A program made the translations under genes and the position numbers. From CBDDHT01 sp965228615 (lineage in GTDB: Bacteria; Pseudomonadota; Alphaproteobacteria; Rhizobiales; Methyloligellaceae), in assembly GCA_965228615.1 (NCBI GenBank), contig CBDDHT010000004.1, forward strand, positions 2,666,001 to 2,730,000: DNA of 64,000 nt, in the 5' to 3' direction. Positions 52,730-62,082 of this stretch are shown one piece after another (the stretch's first letter is position 1; every line of letters starts with the position of its first letter). The notes under the pieces are model-generated. The model searched no databases. It was not told the origin of the DNA and saw nothing but the letters and a program-made list of their open reading frames with translations.

Positions 52730-54004
52730 ATGCACCACTTCGCCTACAGAGACGGCGTGCTATACGCCGAGGACGTTCCCCTGAGCACAATCGCCGACGC
52801 GGTTGGTACGCCCTTCTACTGCTATTCGACAGCAACGCTTGAGCGGCACTATTCAGTTTTTGCCGATGCCTTCTCAGGCTCCGATACGCTGATCTGCTAT
52901 GCGCTGAAGGCGAACTCCAATCTTGCCGTCCTGAAAACGCTCGGCCGCCTCGGGGCGGGCATGGATGTTGTTTCTGTCGGAGAGCTGGAACGCACGCAGG
53001 CAGCCGGTATCTCGCCAAAGAAGGTCGTATTTTCGGGTGTGGGCAAAACGCGCAGCGAAATCGCCCGGGCCCTCGAATTGGGAATCTACGCGTTCAACGT
53101 CGAATCCGAACCTGAGCTTGTCGCTATCAGCGAAACAGCCGCATCGATGGGGGCAACCGCCCCGATAGCGATCCGGGTCAATCCGGATGTCGATGCCCGC
53201 ACCCACGCGAAGATCTCGACAGGAAAAGCGGAGAACAAGTTCGGCGTTCCCTATGACCGGGCCCCCGAACTCTATGCCCACGCCGCGAAGTTGCCGGGTA
53301 TCGAACCGATAGGCGTTCATATGCATATCGGCAGCCAGATCACCGATCTGGAGCCGTTTTCCGAGGCCTTCGCGCTGTTGAGAGAGCTGACCGAACGGTT
53401 GAGACGAGATGGACATGACATCCGCTTCGTCAATTTCGGAGGCGGTCTCGGCATCCCTTATCGCGGTGTCGACGACATCCCCCCCGAACCCAAGACCTAT
53501 GCAACGACGGTCAAAGCCGCTGCCAAAGGGCTTGATTGCCGGCTCTTGTTCGAACCGGGACGCATGATTTCAGGCAATGCCGGGATCCTGGTCACGCAAG
53601 TCATTTATGTGAAAAAGGGCACGGACAAGACATTTACGATTGTCGATGCGGCGATGAACGATCTTATCCGCCCGACACTTTACGATGCGTATCACGACAT
53701 CTGGCCGATCGCCGAGAAGCGACAAAACGACACAGATGTGATGACCGACATTGTTGGACCGGTTTGCGAGACAGGCGACTATCTCGCACTCGAAAGAGCG
53801 CTTCCGGAACTCAAGGAAGGCGATCGATTGGCCATCATGACCGCTGGCGCCTATGGCGCCGTGCAGGCGGGAACCTATAATACGCGCCTGCTGGTGCCCG
53901 AAGTTCTCGTGAATGGCGACAAGTATGCCGTGATCCGGCCCCGGTCCAACTACGAGGCGCTTATTGGCCAGGACGAAATACCGGACTGGCTCACCGAGAC
54001 GTGA
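52730..54004 (+). CDS. lysA: Diaminopimelate decarboxylase
   Basis: 424 aa. Lys60 in CYALKANSNLAVL should bind PLP. HMHIGSQITDLEPF, VNFGGGLGIPY, LFEPGRMISGNAG and GPVCETGDYLA are the other family motifs. It makes L-lysine from meso-diaminopimelate. It follows the lptM gene in the argH-lptM-lysA order. The TIGR02302-type gene is next, 90 bp on. Confidence 0.97.
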   Translation: MHHFAYRDGVLYAEDVPLSTIADAVGTPFYCYSTATLERHYSVFADAFSGSDTLICYALKANSNLAVLKTLGRLGAGMDVVSVGELERTQAAGISPKKVVFSGVGKTRSEIARALELGIYAFNVESEPELVAISETAASMGATAPIAIRVNPDVDARTHAKISTGKAENKFGVPYDRAPELYAHAAKLPGIEPIGVHMHIGSQITDLEPFSEAFALLRELTERLRRDGHDIRFVNFGGGLGIPYRGVDDIPPEPKTYATTVKAAAKGLDCRLLFEPGRMISGNAGILVTQVIYVKKGTDKTFTIVDAAMNDLIRPTLYDAYHDIWPIAEKRQNDTDVMTDIVGPVCETGDYLALERALPELKEGDRLAIMTAGAYGAVQAGTYNTRLLVPEVLVNGDKYAVIRPRSNYEALIGQDEIPDWLTET

Positions 54005-54094
54005 TCGACGGGCCGGGGAAATCGGCCACGCTTGTGCCTCGAAAGGCGCCGAAACTGCTCGAAACCAGCATCGAGACTATGGTAGTTTTCGACG

Positions 54095-56662
54095 ATGCCT
54101 AAGCATGAGACGGTAGTCGACCCTTCGCGCGATGCGGCGCGGACGCTCGACCGAAAGATCCGGCTTGCCAAGACTGCCAATCTTTTCGAGCAGATCTGGC
54201 GGGCACTTTTCTGGCCCTTCCTGATTTGCGGCCTGTTTCTGGTCGCGTCGCTCGCTGGCCTCTGGCCGCTGCTGCCCATATGGGTCCATAAGGGCCTGCT
54301 GGCGCTGTTCGCTCTCGGCGGACTAATTTCACTGATGCCGCTGATGCGCGTTCGCTGGCCCTCGCGCAACGAGGCCTTGCGCCGGTTGGAGCAAGTTTCG
54401 GGGGTCCCGCACCGCCCGGCAACAACCTTCGACGATACGCTCCCCGAATCGAGTTCTGACGAGCAGAAGGTTCTTTGGCAGGCCCATCGCCAGCGCATCG
54501 CAGACGAAGTCGGCCGACTTAAGGCCGGGAGCCCGCGTCCCAGGATCGATCGGCTCGATCCGATGGCTTTGCGCGCCGCTCTGCTTCTAGTCATCGCTGT
54601 CTCCATCGCAGCGACGACCGGGTCAATGCGAGACAGGGTTGCGACGGCATTTTCATTCACACAGCCACCGGTCCTAACCTCACTGCGGCTGGATGCCTGG
54701 GTAACGCCACCAATCTACACGGGAGCTGCGCCGATCGTCTTGGCAGAGGGCAGGGATACCTCGGGCCAAGCCCAGGGCATTCGGCAGGTCACCGCTCCTG
54801 AAAAAAGCCTTCTCCTGGTCCGGATCAACAGCACGGAAGCGTCGGCTCCGAGACTGGTGATGACATCGTCCGAGGCGGCGCCAGCCGAAACCATCGAGCC
54901 GGCGAGCCAGGAAAAGGGCGTCACGGAATACAGAGTGGCTTTGTCAGAATCGGCACGCGTTGAAGTCCGAACATCCAACCATGCGATCACCACCTGGAAC
55001 TTCGATGTGGTCAAGGATAGCGCTCCGACGATCGTCTTGACCGAGGAGCCGGATCGGACGCCGCGCGGCGCGTTGCGACTGAATTACGAAGTCCGTGACG
55101 ATTATGGCGTTGCGGGCGCCGAAGCACTCTTTGCACTTGCCGATGATACGGCTGAAAGCCAGACGGACGACAGCTATACGATCCAACCGCCAACGTTTCA
55201 GCTGACCCTTCCGCGAACCAACGCAAAGACCGCCGCGGGACGAACATTCAAAGATCTCACCGCACATCCGTGGGCGGGCCTGAAAGTCAGAATGACCTTG
55301 CAGGCCCGCGACCAGGCAGGAAATGTGGGGGAGAGCAAACCGTTCGATATGGTCCTTCCGGCCCGCAGATTCACGAAGCCGCTGGCACGCGCCGTCATCG
55401 AGCAACGCCGAAATCTGGTTCGCAGCCGTAAGAACAGTGACGATGTCGCATTGGCGTTGGACGCTCTGACAATCGCACCAGACAAGTTCATGACCGACAA
55501 GGTCGTCTTCCTCGGCTTGCGAACCGCCTTTTGGCGCCTCAAAGGCAATGATGACATCGAGTCTCTCGCCAGTGTCGTCAAGCAATTGTGGGATATCGCT
55601 CTGCGAATCGAAGATGGCGATCTACCTGATGCGGAACGTGCGCTCAGAGCAGCGCAAGAGCGTCTGGAACGCGCCATCCAGGATGGTGCGCCCGAGTCCG
55701 AGATCAAGCGTCTCATGGCCGAACTGAGGCAGGCTCTCAACAAGTATCTGCAGACCCTTGCCGAACGCGCGCAGCGCAACGGCAACATGGCCAATATGAA
55801 CCCCCTGGGCAATCAGCGCATGTTGTCCGCGCAGGATCTCGAGCAGATGCTCAAAAAAATCGAGGATCTTGCAAAAACCGGTTCCCGCGATCTTGCGCAG
55901 CGGATGCTGAGCGAGCTTCGCAACATGCTCGAGCGCCTGCAAATGGGAACGTTCGCTCGCAACTCCCAGTCCGAACGCATGATGAAGACGCTAGAAGGCT
56001 TGGGCGATCTCATTCAGCGTCAGCAGAAGTTGCTGGACGACACATTCAATGCTCTGCGTGGTGAAAACGGCCAGGGCAAGCGACAAGGTCGCGGCAAGGG
56101 TCAGGGCGAAGGCGAAGGCCAGCAGCAGGGACAGCGGCAGGGTCGGGGCCAACGTCCCGGACAAGGCGAGGGTCAGGGACGTGGCCAGGGCAAGGGCGGC
56201 ATTGCCGGCCTTGGCGACCGTCAGGCTGACATCGAGGGAGCCCTCCGCGCCCTTATGGAGCAGCTGCGCGGGCTTGGCGCCAAGCCACCTGATCAGCTGA
56301 ATGGCGCCGGCAAGGCTATGGGCGATGCAAAGGGTGCGTTGGGCGAGTCCGACCTTGACCGGGCAACGGAGCAGCAGACCCTCGCATTGGATCTCATGCG
56401 TCAAGGTACCCAGAGCCTTGCGGAGCAGGTCTTGCAGAGTCTGAGCGCACAGATGGGGCGTGGCAATCAGGGCAACCGGGATCCATTCGGCCGACCCGAG
56501 CGGACCCAAGGCCCCGACCTCGGCACGTCCGTCAAGGTTCCCGACGAAATCGATATTCAACGCGCCCGGGAAATCCTGGAAGAACTGCGTAAGCGACTCA
56601 GCGATCCAACCCGGCCATTGATCGAACTCGATTATCTCGAACGTCTTATCCGGCAGTTTTAG
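54095..56662 (+). CDS. TIGR02302/DUF4175 family membrane protein
   Basis: 855 aa. Two N-terminal transmembrane segments (FWPFLICGLFLVASLAGLWPL and HKGLLALFALGGLISLMPL) and a third near residue 160 precede a large periplasmic-like domain. Residues about 490-660 are helical and charged. Residues about 660-700 are a low-complexity Gly/Gln/Arg stretch. The pattern matches the alphaproteobacterial TIGR02302 (DUF4175) family of unknown role, usually encoded after lysA. It may act in the envelope near the FtsEX genes. Confidence 0.9.
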   Translation: MPKHETVVDPSRDAARTLDRKIRLAKTANLFEQIWRALFWPFLICGLFLVASLAGLWPLLPIWVHKGLLALFALGGLISLMPLMRVRWPSRNEALRRLEQVSGVPHRPATTFDDTLPESSSDEQKVLWQAHRQRIADEVGRLKAGSPRPRIDRLDPMALRAALLLVIAVSIAATTGSMRDRVATAFSFTQPPVLTSLRLDAWVTPPIYTGAAPIVLAEGRDTSGQAQGIRQVTAPEKSLLLVRINSTEASAPRLVMTSSEAAPAETIEPASQEKGVTEYRVALSESARVEVRTSNHAITTWNFDVVKDSAPTIVLTEEPDRTPRGALRLNYEVRDDYGVAGAEALFALADDTAESQTDDSYTIQPPTFQLTLPRTNAKTAAGRTFKDLTAHPWAGLKVRMTLQARDQAGNVGESKPFDMVLPARRFTKPLARAVIEQRRNLVRSRKNSDDVALALDALTIAPDKFMTDKVVFLGLRTAFWRLKGNDDIESLASVVKQLWDIALRIEDGDLPDAERALRAAQERLERAIQDGAPESEIKRLMAELRQALNKYLQTLAERAQRNGNMANMNPLGNQRMLSAQDLEQMLKKIEDLAKTGSRDLAQRMLSELRNMLERLQMGTFARNSQSERMMKTLEGLGDLIQRQQKLLDDTFNALRGENGQGKRQGRGKGQGEGEGQQQGQRQGRGQRPGQGEGQGRGQGKGGIAGLGDRQADIEGALRALMEQLRGLGAKPPDQLNGAGKAMGDAKGALGESDLDRATEQQTLALDLMRQGTQSLAEQVLQSLSAQMGRGNQGNRDPFGRPERTQGPDLGTSVKVPDEIDIQRAREILEELRKRLSDPTRPLIELDYLERLIRQF

Positions 56663-56769
56663 ATCAACCTGCCCTAAATCGGAATCTATTAAAGGCAGAA
56701 AAGTTGATCGACTCTAAGTTGCTCTAGAGTCTGATTCGAAGGTTCCGCGGCCGCCCCTCGCAACTGGCA

Positions 56770-57132
56770 TTAGAGCGCCGCATTCACCTCGTCGCGGATC
56801 TGCTCCAGGGTAAAAGGTTTCTGGATCACACCGAGGATCACTTTTTCCAATCCGTGAGCGCGCTCGCGCTGCTGTGCATATCCCGTCATCAGCAGAATTG
56901 GCAGATCCGGACAATCGCGTGCAAGCTGCAATGCCAATGCAATGCCGTCGATGACTGGCATGCGAATATCGGCGAGCAAGAGATCGAATGACTGGGCCGG
57001 CGAGGTGAGCCGTTCAAGGGCTTCAGCTCCATCGTGAACAGCCGTGACGCGATGCCCGTCCATTTCCAATGCCCGGCGCACAAAATCACGAACAGGAGCG
57101 TCATCCTCGGCAACCAGGATGCGTGCCATCAT
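56770..57132 (-). CDS. cpdR: CpdR-like single-domain response regulator
   Basis: 120 aa, a receiver domain only. Phospho-acceptor Asp55 in LLLADIRMPVIDG, acidic pair near the start (VAEDDAPV), Thr in LLMTGYAQQRERAHGLEKVI and Lys in GVIQKPFTLEQI. The AQQRERAHGL stretch is typical of CpdR, which in Caulobacter controls ClpXP degradation of cell-cycle proteins when unphosphorylated. Start is ATG 57132 or 57129. It is 32 bp downstream of hpt. Confidence 0.85.
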   Translation of the reverse strand: MMARILVAEDDAPVRDFVRRALEMDGHRVTAVHDGAEALERLTSPAQSFDLLLADIRMPVIDGIALALQLARDCPDLPILLMTGYAQQRERAHGLEKVILGVIQKPFTLEQIRDEVNAAL

Positions 57133-57164
57133 CTCAATCCCAGATCAGCCCAACGACAATGTGG

Positions 57165-57713
57165 TTAGTGATTTTGCCTGATTCGGCCGATGAAGGGCAG
57201 TTCGCGGTAGTGATGTGCCAGATCCATCCCATAGCCGATGACGAAGTCGTCGGAGCACACGAAGCCGCGAAAATCGGCCGATATGGGCTGGGCGCGTACG
57301 ACGGTCTTGTCGAGCAGGACACAGGTTTGGACCGAGGCGGCACCCCGATCGGATATCAGCGCTTTGGCAAAGGCAAGGGTTCGACCCGATTCGAGAATAT
57401 CGTCAATCAGCAGGACATTCCGACCATGGACGCCGGACGAAATATCTTTCAAAATCTGGACATTACCCGATGATTCCGTGCCTGAGCCATAACTCGCCAA
57501 AAATATGAAATCGACTTCCGGCCGCAATCCGGCGCCGTGCATCGCGCGCAGCAGGTCTGCCGCAAAAATGAAGCTGCCCTTCAGAACGGCAATGACGAGA
57601 AGATCTTCCGTTGCGCCACGTGCGATTTCCTTGGCCAGACACTCGACACGGTCGGCGATGGCGCCTGTGGAAAACAGCACCTCAATGTTCGATCCGTCAG
57701 CTGTGACGGTCAT
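57165..57713 (-). CDS. hpt: Hypoxanthine phosphoribosyltransferase
   Basis: 182 aa from ATG 57713, which overlaps the stop of the upstream zinc-ribbon gene by 4 bp; the frame is open 40 codons more, without need. The PRPP motif is RNVLLIDDILESGRTLAFA. LVIAVLKGSFIFAADLLRAM, ASYGSGTESSGNVQ and GMDLAHHYRELPFIG are family motifs. It salvages hypoxanthine (and guanine) to the nucleotide. It shares an operon with the MJ0042-type gene and perhaps cpdR. Confidence 0.93.
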   Translation of the reverse strand: MTVTADGSNIEVLFSTGAIADRVECLAKEIARGATEDLLVIAVLKGSFIFAADLLRAMHGAGLRPEVDFIFLASYGSGTESSGNVQILKDISSGVHGRNVLLIDDILESGRTLAFAKALISDRGAASVQTCVLLDKTVVRAQPISADFRGFVCSDDFVIGYGMDLAHHYRELPFIGRIRQNH

Positions 57714-58666
57714 CGGGACCTGGCAAACCGCACCTGAACGCTTCCGATAGATTTCGGCGGCGATGGAATTCGGGCCAAAAACAAAGTGCGCTCGCCTCCG
57801 GGAAGCGGCTCCTCTCGAATATCCGCGGCCCACTGATAGACTTCCACATCAACAGAGTTGCGCAGGGCAAATACGACAGTTGGAACGGTCAGGGTGGCGT
57901 TTGTCAGATTTCGGATCTCGCCCTCGACTTCCAAAATGGGACGCCCTGCTTCGACCGCCCAATGATAGGCGACGGGACCAAAGCCCAATCCGCGGACATT
58001 CACCGGTATTCCGAGTTTTTCATAGGCCCAGGCCGTCCCTGGGATGGCGCGCACGACCGAGACGCGCCCTTCATACGCCGAATAGGATATTCCGGCGAAC
58101 AACAGAACCAGCGCAACCCATCCAAGCGTCACGCCATCCATCCCGTTGGAAAGGCGAGCCATCATCGACGATTGTGCAGGGGCTCCCGGCGGCGGGTCGG
58201 AAACCGGGTCTCGCACCTCGGGTGGGTTCTGAATCGGTGCGTCGTCTTCTATTTCCGGTTCATCTTCAGGCTCATCGGCTTCCTCGGATGGTGCGTCGTC
58301 ATCATCCGCCGTTTCGGCTTCGTCAGCCGCCGCCTCGACCGGCTCTGGTTCGTCTTCTTCTTCCGCAGGCTCCTCATCTATGGAGTCCGCGTCCTCATCC
58401 TGCGCTTCAACCGGTTCCGAATCATCTGGCGCATCCTCTTCAGGCGTCTCCGCCTCCGGTGCATCGTCATCTTCGCGGAAGACGAGCTCGTCGTCGTCAT
58501 CATCGCCAAGATCAGGTGTTCCGGGCGGATCTTCGTCCGGTTCCTTGGCAATCGCGTGCCAGACTTCTCCGCATTTGGCGCAGCGAACCTTACGGCCTTC
58601 AACGGGAAATTCCGCCGGGCTCTCGTAGCAGGTGCCGCAACTCACGCATTCGAGGATCTTGCTCAT
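57710..58666 (-). CDS. MJ0042 zinc-ribbon membrane protein with acidic linker
   Basis: 318 aa. Residues 1-40 form a zinc ribbon (CVSCGTCYESPAEFPVEG, RCAKCGEVWHAI). Residues about 45-155 are almost only Glu, Asp, Pro and Ala, surely disordered. One transmembrane segment near residue 180 (VTLGWVALVLLFAGISYSA) is followed by a periplasmic beta domain (DUF3426-like) with RPILEVEGEIRNLTNATLTVPTVVFAL. Such proteins are encoded beside ftsEX in alphaproteobacteria. The zinc ribbon would be cytoplasmic and the C-terminus periplasmic. Confidence 0.88.
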   Translation of the reverse strand: MSKILECVSCGTCYESPAEFPVEGRKVRCAKCGEVWHAIAKEPDEDPPGTPDLGDDDDDELVFREDDDAPEAETPEEDAPDDSEPVEAQDEDADSIDEEPAEEEDEPEPVEAAADEAETADDDDAPSEEADEPEDEPEIEDDAPIQNPPEVRDPVSDPPPGAPAQSSMMARLSNGMDGVTLGWVALVLLFAGISYSAYEGRVSVVRAIPGTAWAYEKLGIPVNVRGLGFGPVAYHWAVEAGRPILEVEGEIRNLTNATLTVPTVVFALRNSVDVEVYQWAADIREEPLPGGERTLFLARIPSPPKSIGSVQVRFARSR

Positions 58667-58829
58667 CTTGCCATTCTGTTCCGATATGGCCCATCGTCAG
58701 CGTGCCGGTGCCAAAAAGCATTGATACAAAGAATGGAGTTTCCCATAAAGTCCCTTGGGCAAGGAATTTTTTTGAGGTATGCGGAGGTTGCAGCCTCGCA
58801 GAACGAACAACTTATAGAAGGTGTGGCGC

Positions 58830-59489
58830 GTGATTCGTTTCGAACATGTCGGGATACGATACGGGATGGGCCCTGAAGTCCTGCGGGATATCAGCTTCCA
58901 TTTGTTACCGGGATCGTTCCATTTTTTGACCGGCCCCTCCGGTGCGGGCAAGACGACGCTGTTGCGCCTCTTGTTCATGTCAATCAAGCCGAGCCGGGGC
59001 CTGATTTATCTTTTTCAGTCCAATATCGCCGATATGTCGGCATCGGCCCGCGCGGAATTGCGCCGGCGGGTCGGCATTGTGTTCCAGGATTTCCGGCTGC
59101 TCGATCATCTGACGACTTGGGAAAATGTCGCGCTGCCGTTGCGTGTTCTGGGACGGAATGTGTCCGAGTATAAGGACGACGTGACCGAATTGCTTAAATG
59201 GGTGGGTCTTGGCGACCGGATGCATGCTTATCCGCCGGTTCTTTCGGGTGGGGAAAAACAACGAGCGGCGATAGCGCGCGCTGTTATTGGAAAGCCGGAA
59301 CTCCTGCTTGCCGACGAGCCGACCGGTAACGTCGATCCGCAGATGGCTCGCCGTCTGCTACGCTTGTTCATCGAACTCAACCGACTCGGAACCTCTGTGG
59401 TCATCGCAACCCACGATCATCAGCTCATCAAGCAGTTCACAGCCCCCCGCCTCGTCCTGCAGGACGGGCATCTCATGATTCATGGGTAG
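58830..59489 (+). CDS. ftsE: Cell division ATP-binding protein FtsE
   Basis: 219 aa from GTG 58830 (MIRFEHVGIRYG), which AGAAGG precedes at seven bases; GTG 58821 is the alternative. Walker A is GPSGAGKTTLLRLL, signature VLSGGEKQRAAIARA, Walker B LLLADEPTGN with D-loop NVDPQ, H-switch ATHDHQLI. FtsE drives FtsX and activates septal peptidoglycan hydrolases. It lies three bases before ftsX. The gene is divergent from the zinc-ribbon gene. Confidence 0.95.
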   Translation: MIRFEHVGIRYGMGPEVLRDISFHLLPGSFHFLTGPSGAGKTTLLRLLFMSIKPSRGLIYLFQSNIADMSASARAELRRRVGIVFQDFRLLDHLTTWENVALPLRVLGRNVSEYKDDVTELLKWVGLGDRMHAYPPVLSGGEKQRAAIARAVIGKPELLLADEPTGNVDPQMARRLLRLFIELNRLGTSVVIATHDHQLIKQFTAPRLVLQDGHLMIHG

Positions 59490-59491
59490 AC

Positions 59492-60472
59492 ATGAACATC
59501 CGTTGGGCTGACGTACTCAAAGCACGGTCGCTGAGCAGTCTCGTGGATGCCTTTTCACCACGAACGATTGCCGGGACCGTCACGCCGATCGTGCCGCCGG
59601 CGTCGGTTGCCGGACGGGCGCTGACCGTCGTGATTGCCATCATGTGTTTTCTCGCTTGCCTCACAGCGGGCGCCGTCTATCTCGTTCACCAATCGGCATC
59701 GGCATGGTTTCGAGATCTTGCGAGCGAGGTCACGGTGCAGATTGCGCCAAGCGACGACGCAGACCTCGACAAACAAGTGACCCACGTGACCCTGTTTCTG
59801 GCCAAACAGGCCGGTGTGCGGAAAGTCACGCCGCTGACGCCCGAACAGTCTGCAAAGCTACTCGAACCGTGGCTCGGCCAGTCCGACGTCTTGACGGCAT
59901 TGCCAATCCCGCGTCTCATTTCAATCGAGCTGGATCGGGCCTCTCCTCCCGATCTGGTGACGATCCGCCAAATCCTGCAAACCAACTTTCCCTATGCCGT
60001 TCTCGATGATCACCGGCGCTGGCAGGCGCAGATTCAGACGGTCACACGATCGATGGCACTCGGCGGTATTGCCGTGCTGATTCTCGTAGCCGCGGCGACC
60101 GTTGCGACGATCGTATCGGCAACGCAAAGTGCGATGGCCTCGAACAGGGAAATTATCGAAGTCCTGCATTTCGTAGGTGCGAAGGATCGGTTTATCGCCC
60201 GCGAGTTTGAGAAACACTTTCTTGTGGTTGGCGTGAGAGCGGGAACCGTTGGCGCTATTGCCGCCACATTCATGTTCATCTTATTGCCGGTCTTCATGCA
60301 GCTTCTGGGAGGACAGTCGCTGGCTGCCGGCGAGTTTCGCCGCCTGATCGGGCCAGCCGTTCTGGATTGGCCTGGATATGCGCTACTACTCCTGGTTGTT
60401 GTCATCGTCGCATCGCTATGCATGCTAACATCGCGTTATGGCGTATACAGAATATTGAAGTCGCGCCCTTAA
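59492..60472 (+). CDS. ftsX: Cell division protein FtsX
   Basis: 326 aa. A cytoplasmic N-terminus is followed by a first transmembrane segment (LTVVIAIMCFLACLTAGAVYLV) and a periplasmic loop. The last third holds three membrane segments (GGIAVLILVAAATVATIVSA and onward), with SNREIIEVLHFVGAKDRFIAREFEKHFL, the FtsX family signature. It transmits FtsE ATPase changes across the membrane to amidase activators. It starts two bases after ftsE. Confidence 0.95.
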   Translation: MNIRWADVLKARSLSSLVDAFSPRTIAGTVTPIVPPASVAGRALTVVIAIMCFLACLTAGAVYLVHQSASAWFRDLASEVTVQIAPSDDADLDKQVTHVTLFLAKQAGVRKVTPLTPEQSAKLLEPWLGQSDVLTALPIPRLISIELDRASPPDLVTIRQILQTNFPYAVLDDHRRWQAQIQTVTRSMALGGIAVLILVAAATVATIVSATQSAMASNREIIEVLHFVGAKDRFIAREFEKHFLVVGVRAGTVGAIAATFMFILLPVFMQLLGGQSLAAGEFRRLIGPAVLDWPGYALLLLVVVIVASLCMLTSRYGVYRILKSRP

Positions 60473-60502
60473 CCATCGCGACAGTCAGTCGTCGTCTATC
60501 GC

Positions 60503-60517
60503 GCAAATGCCATTTGC
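60503..60517. promoter_or_regulatory. 15-bp perfect palindrome between ftsX and the ydcF-like gene
   Basis: GCAAATG-c-CATTTGC lies 65 bp before the start of the ydcF-like gene. It could be an operator or just a local dyad; no partner regulator is known. Confidence 0.3.
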
Positions 60518-60581
60518 AGGCGATGCGTGATCGTGTTTTTTGTAGACGCTCACCGGTAGCACCCAGCCTCAGGATCCCAGA

Positions 60582-61205
60582 ATGGACATCCTAACATTCG
60601 GGCTCAGGTTCTTTTCGTCGCTCACTGCCTTCGCTATGGCGGTGTTCCTGATCGGGTTTGCGGTATTCGCGGATTCGGTGGAACGCCGGCCCGGTGATGT
60701 CGGAGACGGCGCAGATGCCATCGTTGTGCTCACCGGCGGCAAAGCCCGCATTGCCGCAGCAGTAGAACTTCTCGCCGATGGAAAGGCAAAACGGCTTTTG
60801 ATCACCGGTGTCAATCGCTCGACGACGAAGAAGGACCTGCGCGAGTTGGTGAATGGTGATGAGGCGCTGTTCGACTGTTGCGTGGATCTGGACCGGCGCG
60901 CTCTGAATACAAGAGGCAATGCGATAGAGACAAAACGCTGGGCGCGCCCCAATAATTTCAAGTCGTTGATCATTGTGACCTCGAGCTATCACATGCCGCG
61001 CACATTGGTGGAACTGCAAAGGGTCATGCCGCGCGAGCATTTCATCCCTTACGCAGTTGTTGCCCGTGACTTTCCAATCGACCGCTGGTGGGGCAACCCG
61101 AAAACACTCAAGGTACTGTTCCGGGAGTATGTGAAATACATTCCCACCGCGGCACGCTACGGGGCAACACGCTGGGCTCGGCGACGCCAAGCTCAATCGA
61201 ATTGA
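60582..61205 (+). CDS. YdcF/SanA/ElyC family protein (DUF218)
   Basis: 207 aa. One N-terminal transmembrane segment (AFAMAVFLIGFAVFADSVE) then the DUF218 fold: DAIVVLTGGKARIAAAVELLADGKAKRLLITGV, TRGNAIETKRWA and SLIIVTSSYHMPRTLVELQRVMP. Members act in envelope or vancomycin-related cell-wall homeostasis; the exact role is not clear. It follows ftsX by 109 bp and precedes plsC by 17 bp in the conserved ftsEX-ydcF-plsC order. Confidence 0.9.
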   Translation: MDILTFGLRFFSSLTAFAMAVFLIGFAVFADSVERRPGDVGDGADAIVVLTGGKARIAAAVELLADGKAKRLLITGVNRSTTKKDLRELVNGDEALFDCCVDLDRRALNTRGNAIETKRWARPNNFKSLIIVTSSYHMPRTLVELQRVMPREHFIPYAVVARDFPIDRWWGNPKTLKVLFREYVKYIPTAARYGATRWARRRQAQSN

Positions 61206-61222
61206 GCGCGGTAACGTTCACA

Positions 61223-62014
61223 ATGGTTCGTTCGATCCTCTTTGCAGTCCTCTTCTATGTCCAGACAGCTTTGTTCCTGGTTCTCGGTAGCGGGTTGCTG
61301 TTTGGGCCGCGCTCCTGGGCAATGGCCGGTCTCGCGGCTCATGGGCGGGCAAGCATCTGGTTGATGCGTCTCGTGGTGGGAACACGTCTCGAGGTGAGAG
61401 GTCTGGAGAATCTGCAACCGGGTCCGGTCATCGTGGCATCGAAGCATCAATCCGCCTGGGACACTTTCGGCCTCATTCCCCTGATGCGCGACCCGGCAAT
61501 GGTCATGAAACGCGAATTGCAGTGGATTCCGTTCTATGGCTGGTTCTCGCACAAATTTCGCATGGTGTTCGTTGCGCGGGAACGCGGTCCTTCGGCGCTC
61601 AAAAAAATGGTTCGGGACGTTCGCGACCGGGCCGCAGCAGGTCGCGAAATCGTGGTCTTTCCAGAGGGAACACGACGTGCACCCGGAGCCCCTCCCGACT
61701 ACAAGTCCGGCATCATTCCGCTCTACGAAGCGCTCGAGGTTCCCTGCATCCCGGTCGCACTCAACTCCGGGCTTTTCTGGCCGCGCCGGTCCTGGCGTCG
61801 CTATCCCGGCACCTTGGTGGTTGAATTCCTGGAGCCGATCCCACCGGGTCTTCATCGCAAAGAGTTTATCGCGAGATTGCAGGCGACGATCGAACCGGCA
61901 TCATGGCGTCTCGTCGAGGAGGCTGCGGCAAGCGCAAATCCTCCTCCCACGGCGATTGATGCCGTGAATCAATCTGAGTCCACGAGATCGCCGGACGATC
62001 AGTCTTTGCGATAG
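61223..62014 (+). CDS. plsC: 1-acyl-sn-glycerol-3-phosphate acyltransferase
   Basis: 263 aa from ATG 61223; an upstream frame overlaps the ydcF-like gene. N-terminal transmembrane segment (SILFAVLFYVQTALFLVLG), then the acyltransferase motifs: SKHQSAWDTFG (HxxxxD), KRELQWIPFYGWF, VFPEGTRRAPG, and VPCIPVALNSG. It makes phosphatidic acid for phospholipids. The C-terminal Ser/Pro-rich tail is variable. Confidence 0.92.
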   Translation: MVRSILFAVLFYVQTALFLVLGSGLLFGPRSWAMAGLAAHGRASIWLMRLVVGTRLEVRGLENLQPGPVIVASKHQSAWDTFGLIPLMRDPAMVMKRELQWIPFYGWFSHKFRMVFVARERGPSALKKMVRDVRDRAAAGREIVVFPEGTRRAPGAPPDYKSGIIPLYEALEVPCIPVALNSGLFWPRRSWRRYPGTLVVEFLEPIPPGLHRKEFIARLQATIEPASWRLVEEAAASANPPPTAIDAVNQSESTRSPDDQSLR

Positions 62015-62082
62015 CAGTTATCAGAGAATTCCATTTGTGAGGCGGCTACGTTCTGTTTAGCGTCGAGCGTTGAGGACGACCA

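Noticed and set aside
56714..56736. GACTCTA / TAGAGTC dyad downstream of the TIGR02302-type gene
   Set aside because: A 7-bp stem with no T tract between two convergent genes; too weak to call a terminator.
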